Shown: positions 6,399 to 11,247 of the stretch, piece by piece | How the letters are laid out: every line of letters begins with the position of its first letter | How positions within the stretch are numbered: the first letter of the stretch is position 1 | Source: Bacillota bacterium | GTDB lineage: Bacteria > Bacillota > Clostridia > Lachnospirales > Lachnospiraceae | Direction of reading: 5' to 3' | DNA length: 11,247 nucleotides | Assembly (NCBI GenBank): GCA_023398855.1 | Contig: JAEWRS010000136.1 | Location: 1 to 11,247, forward strand | The notes under the pieces: generated by a model | Seen by the model: the letters and a program-made list of their open reading frames with translations, nothing else | Told to the model about the DNA's origin: nothing | Databases searched by the model: none | Translations under genes and position numbers: made by a program

Positions 6399-8795
6399 AT
6401 GGATCAGCAATTAAAAAATAAATTAGTAGAGTCATTATATGTACATTACCCTTTAAAACCGGAATATGACAAGAGCATGGAGACTTATAATTTAAAAAAG
6501 CCGGTTTTATCTTCCGTAAGCTTATGGGATGGAACCAGCCTGGAGCCATGGACTTTTGACGGCGAGGGGGGATTCCAGCTTAAGGAGGCAAGCATCTTAA
6601 GCCTGGAGACAAAGGCCCGTGCAGACCACTGGCCGGATAACGAGGTCCGGGCAAACGATGCGGCAGCAGGTTTGTATGCCACCTTTGGAAGCTATATTGC
6701 AAGGCTGAATGTAAAGGGGCTGGAACTGGGAAAGGGGAACAGGTTATGGTTTAAGATCCGCCCCATTTGCCCCGGCCTTCACAGTCCCATCGTCCGTGTG
6801 GGCTTTGTCAATAACGGGGGAATCAAGATACCCGATGTTTATTCAAGAGAAGGCTTTCACGCCATTAATTTAAAGAATAATGAGTGGAACACCTGTACCT
6901 GGGAAATTGATTCCATTGCCCATGACGCTATTGAGGAAATATCCTTTAACATTCACCGCTATGGCAAGGAAGTGAGCACTGGAGATGATCTGCGGTTTGA
7001 GCTATGCGATATCCGGCTTCAGGAGGTAAACCCAGGAGTGGTTCATGGCTGGCAGTGTGAAGAAGAGGGCGTGGTATTTTCCACCACAGGCTACTTTACA
7101 GATGGAAGAAAGACCGCCATCGCCAATACTGCTTTCAAAGAGTTTGAAATTGTGAAAGAAGGACATAAGGAAGGTTGTTCATGTCTTGATTCAGGGGCTG
7201 AAGTGGCTTACCGGGGACCGGTTGAGCTGGTGGAAAACCACTTGGGAACTTTTGGGGTACTGGATTTTTCCGAATTAAAAACGGAAGGCGCATACAGGAT
7301 CCGGTTTGGAAATACGGTGAGTGAGCGGTTTATTATTGGTCATGATATTTTGGAAAGCACTTTATGGAAGCTGACTAACTTTCTTTATTGTGAGCGGTGC
7401 GGTTATCCGGTTCCCAATTGCCATGGAACCTGTCATCAGGATGTGATCGCAGAGCACAATGGGGTAAAGCTGGTGTTTGCGGGAGGCTGGCACGATGCGG
7501 CGGATGTTTCCCAGCAGACCATGCAGACAGCGGAAATCTTAGATGCAATGATCGCTTCCGCAGGAAAAGTAAAGGATTCTGATCCCATGCTATACCGCAG
7601 AATGATGGAAGAAGCTAACTGGGGACTGGATTTTGTGCTCCGTATGCGGTTTGGAGACGGGTACCGGGCTTCTCATGCGGCCATCCGCAGATGGACTGAC
7701 AACTTCATCGGCAACCTGGATGACTGTGATGCAGATGTCCATAACCGGTCCTTTGAAAACTTTGTTTTTGCTGCAGTGGAAGCCAAAGCAGGGGAAGCTT
7801 TTCATGAGCTGGACAGGGAAGTGGCTTGGAAATGTGTGGATGCGGCAAAAGAAGACTTTCGTTTTGCCCATGAGCGATTCCAGGAAGCAGGAGTGGAGGG
7901 TCCCTTTCATTTGCTTGAGCACACGGCAGGTTCCAGCCGATCCCAGTACTATGCCGTTGCGGCATGGGCTGCTGCCAGGATTTACAAAGTCACCAAAGAC
8001 AGCTATTTTTATAACCAGGCCGCTGAGTATGCAGAAAAAGTCGTTTCTTGCCAGGAGAACAGGGATAGCCTGCCCATGAAGGGATTTTTCTACAGAGACG
8101 AAAACAGGGCTCATATTGTTCATTTTTCCCATCAGGCAAGGGATCAGGTGTTTGCCATGGCCCTGGCAGAGGTGTGCAAAGCTCTTGGGGATCATGAGAA
8201 CAGAAGCCTGTGGGAGGAGAGCCTGAAGCTTCATGGAGAGTATTTGAAAGGCCTTCAGAAATATACGGCACCCTATGGTATGCTGCCGGCCGGGCTCCAT
8301 CACATCAGTGAAGCAGAGGATCAGGAAGCTTTTCATGTGGTACACCCGAAGGTGGATTATGAAAGAGAGAAGGTCAATTACATTGCGCAGCTGAAGCAGG
8401 GGGTTGATCTGGGTGACGGATACTATATAAGAACCTTCCCTGTATGGTTTTCTTATCGTGGAAATTCAGCCATCCAGCTGTCTATGGGTAAGGCCGCTTC
8501 GATTATAGGCTCATATTTCGGAGATTCAGAATTAATTGAAATTGCAAGAGAGCAGCTTTACTGGACTCTTGGCAAAAATCCATTTGGCCAGTCCCTGATC
8601 TATGGAGAGGGAAACCATTATGGCCAGGAGTATACGGCTTTGCTGGGAGAAACCGTTGGTGAGATGCCTGTTGGTGTACAGACCAGAGGAAATGAAGACC
8701 TTCCTTATTGGCCGCCTGCAAATATCGCCACCTACAGAGAAGTCTGGACCACCCCTCCAGGGCGTTTTATGTGGGTTGCTGCTGATTTGCTTTAA
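6399..8795 (+). CDS. Glycoside hydrolase family 9 protein, apparently cytoplasmic
   Basis: A 798-aa inverting glycosidase of family 9. Residues about 40-210 look like a beta-sandwich, carbohydrate-binding-like domain. Residues about 215-312 form the Ig-like CelD_N domain common in this family. Residues 315-798 are the (alpha/alpha)6 catalytic barrel. D366 and D369 in G-G-W-H-D-A-A-D match the catalytic-base motif (usually D-A-G-D). E781 in Y-R-E-V-W-T-T-P matches the C-terminal proton donor. C334, C345 and H346 (in C-E-R-C-G and T-C-H) sit where zinc-binding GH9 enzymes have Cys/Cys-His ligands. The N-terminus (M-D-Q-Q-L-K-N-K) is hydrophilic: there is no signal peptide, dockerin or cell-wall anchor. 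Most GH9 members are secreted cellulases. A cytoplasmic one suggests an exo-enzyme on imported oligosaccharides, for example a beta-glucosidase- or exo-glucosaminidase-like activity. It is the last gene of the operon. Substrate unknown. Confidence 0.88.
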   Translation: MDQQLKNKLVESLYVHYPLKPEYDKSMETYNLKKPVLSSVSLWDGTSLEPWTFDGEGGFQLKEASILSLETKARADHWPDNEVRANDAAAGLYATFGSYIARLNVKGLELGKGNRLWFKIRPICPGLHSPIVRVGFVNNGGIKIPDVYSREGFHAINLKNNEWNTCTWEIDSIAHDAIEEISFNIHRYGKEVSTGDDLRFELCDIRLQEVNPGVVHGWQCEEEGVVFSTTGYFTDGRKTAIANTAFKEFEIVKEGHKEGCSCLDSGAEVAYRGPVELVENHLGTFGVLDFSELKTEGAYRIRFGNTVSERFIIGHDILESTLWKLTNFLYCERCGYPVPNCHGTCHQDVIAEHNGVKLVFAGGWHDAADVSQQTMQTAEILDAMIASAGKVKDSDPMLYRRMMEEANWGLDFVLRMRFGDGYRASHAAIRRWTDNFIGNLDDCDADVHNRSFENFVFAAVEAKAGEAFHELDREVAWKCVDAAKEDFRFAHERFQEAGVEGPFHLLEHTAGSSRSQYYAVAAWAAARIYKVTKDSYFYNQAAEYAEKVVSCQENRDSLPMKGFFYRDENRAHIVHFSHQARDQVFAMALAEVCKALGDHENRSLWEESLKLHGEYLKGLQKYTAPYGMLPAGLHHISEAEDQEAFHVVHPKVDYEREKVNYIAQLKQGVDLGDGYYIRTFPVWFSYRGNSAIQLSMGKAASIIGSYFGDSELIEIAREQLYWTLGKNPFGQSLIYGEGNHYGQEYTALLGETVGEMPVGVQTRGNEDLPYWPPANIATYREVWTTPPGRFMWVAADLL

Positions 8796-8830
8796 AGCCA
8801 GATATGAAAATCATAAAAGAATGATACAAA

Positions 8831-8870
8831 GCTCCCCCGTGGTGTCTGCCGCAGGGGAGCATCTTTTATT
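8831..8870 (+). terminator. Rho-independent terminator at the end of the catabolic operon
   Basis: GCTCCCC (8831-8837) pairs with GGGGAGC (8854-8860). Inside, after a C/A mismatch, GTGG pairs with CCGC (one G-U) around TGTCTG. The tail ATCTTTTATT follows. It lies 35 nt after the GH9 stop and 35 nt before the 3' end of the convergent lipoprotein gene. On the minus strand the same hairpin is followed by TTTGT, so it may also work weakly as a shared bidirectional terminator. Confidence 0.85.
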
Positions 8871-8895
8871 ACCGTTTTAAATACCCAATGCCTGG

Positions 8896-10866
8896 TTATC
8901 CCCAGGCTGGGATTGAAATAAAGTAAGCTGTTTCAGGATCAATGTCCCAGGGGACTTCTTTCACCCAGCCGCATTTACCAGCCTCGTTCATAACAAGCAC
9001 ATATATGCTTTCCTCCTGTAAAGACCAGGCTATGGGGCAAACGGTTTCTCCTGGGATAACAGAAAAGGCAGGGGTATTTTCGTTTATGCTTTTCAAAACT
9101 TCAAAGGGGTGAGATACTACAAAATAATTTTGAGGATTATCATGCTGAAATGCAGAGGAAACCATTTGATAATCTTTTTTGGGGTAAATGCCTTTGGGAA
9201 TTTCTTCCAGTTTTCCATCTTTATAGGAAAAAGGAAGATCAACATAATAACAGCCAAACTGGAGAGAAGTATCCATAAAGGGAGTGTCAGCTGTAACGGC
9301 GATTATTCCGTCCCCTTCCGCTCTTAATCCGTTATAGCGGTATAAGAATCCCCGTCCTCCACAGATGGCACCTGCCAGATCGCCGATCATCTCCAGTTTG
9401 CCATTTTGGTATCGATAGAAACTAAAAGAAGTAAGTGTATCCGAATCCTGGGATATTTCCAGATGAAGTTCTATTTCCTGATCCTTTTTTTGCAGATCCA
9501 GAACCGACATCCTGATATTGCCCCATATATCTTCGGGAAGACAGGTTTGCAGCCGGCCATTAACCGTCAGATTCATTCCTACATAGGTCCACTCATCGGA
9601 GCGGCTTGCAGGAGACCATCGGATTGTTTCGCAGCTGCCGTCACCGTCCAGATCCAGAAGGTAATCCCGGTCCGGTTCCAGAATAAAGCCTCTGTCGTTT
9701 ATTTCTTTTGATTGAAGCTGGTTTTCTGCAGTGCGGATCAGGTCCAGGTTCTTTTTTTCCGTTTCAGTCAGTACATTTTCGTCAAAGTCAGAGGGCGCCG
9801 TATTGCCTTGGTACCATGGTTTCCGGTTAAAATATTCCTGTAAGTCCTGGGCGTCAAATTTTCTTCCGTGGCGGGCATAGATTTCATTTCTTGCAATTCT
9901 GAGAACAGAATCGTCTGCATCAAACAAATCTGCCCCGGTTAAATATTTTGTATTGCTTTCCGGAAATACATAATCAGGCTCTGATGTTCCTGGACCTGGT
10001 GCTTCCCCTGGCTGACCGGCAATAGCCATGAGTTTTTTTCCATAATCATTCAGCTCTTCTTCTATTCTGCCGTAGGGGACCAGATATTCTCCATCAGGAA
10101 ATGTACCAGATTGGTTTAATACCGGATCAGGATATATCACGATTCCGTCACTTAAAAGTGCAAAATTATTCAGATCAGAGGACATGATTTGTGTAATAAG
10201 AGATGCATTGGCATCAGCCGACTCCGTACGTCCGGCTAATTCGTGGGCAAGAACCAGCTTTAAGCTATCCTGATGATCGGATATGGCGGAAAGTGTAACT
10301 TTTCTTCCGGTCACCACGTCATAGGAATTAACGTAATTGCGGGTCTCTGAGGCTGTCTTTCCTCTTGTTTCGGTGCAATTTTGCCGGAGGCTTAAAAGTT
10401 TGCTGTTGTTTAGCAGCACCTGGTAATCAAAGGTATAAACAGATTTCCTCTCTGATGCATCTTTGCTGTCCGGCAATGACAGGAAGTATTCTTCTGATTC
10501 ATAACAGAATTCATTAAGCCGGAAATCGCTGTTATTCATCCGTAAACTCCGGTTGATCAGATACTGGGACTCCGGAAGATGGGGGATTACAACCTCTGGT
10601 TCCCGGCTGTCACACTGGTATATCAAGACCCCTTTGTCGGAGTATTTTGAAGACTTTTGATGAGACCAGTTGGTTATGGTCACCTGTTCTCCATCTTTTT
10701 CTTTCATTTCAGGTTCAGCGGCATTGGAAGCGGCTTCTTCCTTCTGGTTTGCCTTGAGATCTGCTTCTCTTGAAGGAGTCTCCTGTATCCGGGAAGCCAT
10801 GCCGCAGCCAGCGACAGACACAGAGAGTGCAAGCAGCACAATTGGCAGAATTGGATATGGTTTCAT
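8896..10866 (-). CDS. Lipoprotein with RsiV-like (DUF3298), YARHG and SH3-like domains
   Basis: A 656-aa predicted surface lipoprotein of unknown function. A basic start and hydrophobic stretch lead to the lipobox V-A-G-C with C21 as the lipidated residue. A charged, low-complexity linker (about 25-65) follows. Residues about 80-275 resemble the DUF4163/DUF3298 (RsiV-like) region, with F-D-Y-Q-V-L-L-N-N and V-V-T-G-R-K-V-T-L. Residues about 305-380 are a YARHG domain with Y-A-R-H-G at 330-334 and the following P-W-Y. An Asp-rich loop D-L-D-G-D-G (405-410) could bind calcium or start a repeat-like beta domain. The last 50 or so residues, with G-E-T-V and G-W-V, look SH3-like. Such combinations are common in Clostridia and are thought to sense or bind the cell wall, but no activity is established. 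AGAGGA (10877-10882, minus strand) supports the start. It has its own promoter and is convergent with the operon. Confidence 0.88.
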   Translation of the reverse strand: MKPYPILPIVLLALSVSVAGCGMASRIQETPSREADLKANQKEEAASNAAEPEMKEKDGEQVTITNWSHQKSSKYSDKGVLIYQCDSREPEVVIPHLPESQYLINRSLRMNNSDFRLNEFCYESEEYFLSLPDSKDASERKSVYTFDYQVLLNNSKLLSLRQNCTETRGKTASETRNYVNSYDVVTGRKVTLSAISDHQDSLKLVLAHELAGRTESADANASLITQIMSSDLNNFALLSDGIVIYPDPVLNQSGTFPDGEYLVPYGRIEEELNDYGKKLMAIAGQPGEAPGPGTSEPDYVFPESNTKYLTGADLFDADDSVLRIARNEIYARHGRKFDAQDLQEYFNRKPWYQGNTAPSDFDENVLTETEKKNLDLIRTAENQLQSKEINDRGFILEPDRDYLLDLDGDGSCETIRWSPASRSDEWTYVGMNLTVNGRLQTCLPEDIWGNIRMSVLDLQKKDQEIELHLEISQDSDTLTSFSFYRYQNGKLEMIGDLAGAICGGRGFLYRYNGLRAEGDGIIAVTADTPFMDTSLQFGCYYVDLPFSYKDGKLEEIPKGIYPKKDYQMVSSAFQHDNPQNYFVVSHPFEVLKSINENTPAFSVIPGETVCPIAWSLQEESIYVLVMNEAGKCGWVKEVPWDIDPETAYFISIPAWG

Positions 10867-10898
10867 ATTTTTTTATTCCTCTTTTTTCGTATATAATG

Positions 10899-10927
10899 AT
10901 TATACCATGCTTTTTTCAGGGGGAACA
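10899..10927 (-). promoter_or_regulatory. Promoter of the lipoprotein gene
   Basis: On the minus strand TGGTATAAT (10907-10899) gives an extended -10 with a perfect TATAAT, 32 nt before the start codon. The -35 position (about 10922-10927, TGTTCC) is poor, which is common when a TG extension is present. The -10 is half of a perfect dyad TATAAT-G-ATTATA (10892-10904). Confidence 0.7.
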
Positions 10928-11003
10928 GTTATTTGAAAGATTTTTCTGGTTTGGCGGGCTGTCATCCTCTTGAAAAGACAACTGCATGATTCACAATAAA
11001 TAT

Positions 11004-11017
11004 CGAACAAATGTTTG
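11004..11017 (+). promoter_or_regulatory. LexA (SOS) box upstream of uvrA
   Basis: CGAACAAATGTTTG matches the Gram-positive LexA operator CGAAC-N4-GTTCG/GTTYC at all but the last positions of one half-site. It overlaps the -35 of the uvrA promoter by three bases, so bound LexA would block RNA polymerase. uvrA is a classic SOS gene, which supports the call. Confidence 0.8.
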
Positions 11018-11043
11018 CAAAGTGGCTGAAGGTATGCTATAAT
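11015..11043 (+). promoter_or_regulatory. uvrA promoter
   Basis: TTGCAA (11015-11020) as -35, a 17-nt spacer and a perfect TATAAT (11038-11043), with the extension TG at 11035-11036. Transcription would begin near 11050, giving a leader of about 90 nt. Confidence 0.78.
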
Positions 11044-11071
11044 ATGAAAAATCAGTTGCTTATTAATAGAG

Positions 11072-11094
11072 ATGCGGACTTGAAGAGTCCGCAT
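11072..11094 (+). other. Perfect 9-bp hairpin in the uvrA leader
   Basis: ATGCGGACT (11072-11080) pairs with AGTCCGCAT (11086-11094) around the loop TGAAG, with a possible further G-U pair outside. No T-run follows, so it is not a standard terminator. It ends 36 nt before the ribosome binding site and would form in the 5' untranslated region. Confidence 0.6.
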
Positions 11095-11130
11095 TCAAAT
11101 GTTGTGAGATTCAGGATTTCAGTATATAAC

Positions 11131-11135
11131 AGGAG
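11131..11135 (+). promoter_or_regulatory. Ribosome binding site of uvrA
   Basis: AGGAG lies six bases before the ATG at 11142 and fixes the uvrA start. Confidence 0.8.
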
Positions 11136-11141
11136 TACAGT

Positions 11142-11247
11142 ATGGCAAAACAATATATTAAGATAAGAGGTGCGAATGAGCACAACCTAAAGAACATTTC
11201 TGTGGATATTCCATGAAATGAGCTGGTTGTCCTGACCGGTCTCAGCG
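11142..11247 (+). CDS. uvrA: Excinuclease ABC subunit A, 5' end, with in-frame TGA at codon 25 (runs off window)
   Basis: UvrA is the DNA-damage-sensing ATPase of nucleotide excision repair, working with UvrB in the cytoplasm. The visible start is unmistakable: I-R-G-A-N-E-H-N-L-K-N-I, then V-D-I-P, then N-E-L-V-V-L-T-G-L-S, which leads into the Walker A motif just beyond the window. Between the second and third blocks the codon at 11214-11216 is TGA, where UvrA proteins have a highly conserved arginine (I-P-R-D/N). The frame is unchanged afterwards, so a single substitution from AGA or CGA explains it. As written, only a 24-residue peptide would be made. It may be a true null allele or a base-call error; the intact SOS promoter and flawless flanking residues favour an error or a very recent mutation. 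The rest of the gene is outside the window. Confidence 0.85.

Noticed and set aside
7590..8345. A 251-codon open frame on the minus strand inside the GH9 gene
   Set aside because: It lies antisense to well-matched GH9 catalytic sequence, shows no recognisable domain, and has no convincing ribosome binding site or promoter. It is a shadow frame.
8890..8907. A GCCTGG / CCAGGC hairpin spanning the lipoprotein stop codon as a second terminator
   Set aside because: The stem is only 6 bp and no T-run follows on the minus strand. The stronger hairpin at 8831-8860 is the better candidate.
11214..11216. Recoding of the uvrA TGA as selenocysteine or tryptophan
   Set aside because: The family residue here is arginine, no selenocysteine-type hairpin is visible in the 31 bases that follow, and the other genes in the window use standard codons and end at TAA or TGA stops. 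Mutation or error is more likely.
1..11247. CRISPR arrays, insertion sequences, tRNA or rRNA genes, prophage or attachment sites
   Set aside because: No direct repeat arrays, transposase-like frames, terminal inverted repeats or tRNA-like cloverleaf sequence were seen. Nearly all DNA is explained by the genes and short leaders listed.

Overview
The window looks like chromosomal DNA of a Firmicute of class Clostridia, most likely a Lachnospiraceae-type anaerobe. This rests on moderate GC, strong AGGAGG-type ribosome binding sites, extended -10 promoters, a CGAAC-N4-GTT type LexA box, a YARHG-domain lipoprotein and many clostridial-type protein sequences. The genus is an inference; no rRNA or other marker is present.

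Positions 1-8870 hold the 3' part of one plus-strand catabolic operon: the end of a carbohydrate ABC permease (MalG type), a GH2 beta-mannosidase, a fold-type III PLP enzyme of the D-threonine aldolase / D-serine dehydratase family (broken by a one-base frameshift), an N-acyl-D-amino-acid deacylase, a RidA-family protein and a GH9 glycoside hydrolase without a signal peptide. It ends at a hairpin-plus-T terminator. The first four genes are tightly spaced (27 nt, 19 nt, 4-nt overlap). The last two follow leaders of 66 and 78 nt that each contain small hairpins. None of the enzymes has an export signal, so the picture is import of a small glycoside or glycoconjugate and its dismantling in the cytoplasm. 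Two glycosidases would release sugars. The deacylase would free a D-amino acid, the PLP enzyme would cleave or dehydrate it, and RidA would hydrolyse the reactive enamine/imine. That joint pathway is inferred from gene order and is the most interesting content of the window.

Positions 8896-10866 hold a convergent minus-strand gene for a 656-aa surface lipoprotein (lipobox, RsiV/DUF3298-like region, YARHG domain, Asp-rich loop, SH3-like C-terminus). It has its own extended -10 promoter.

The 275-bp divergent intergenic region (10867-11141) holds the lipoprotein promoter and a complete SOS-type promoter for uvrA: a LexA box overlapping the -35, an extended -10, and a 9-bp hairpin in the leader. 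uvrA begins at 11142 but has an in-frame TGA at codon 25, where the family has a conserved arginine. With the frameshift in the PLP enzyme, the window therefore carries two apparent lesions. They may be real mutations or sequence errors.
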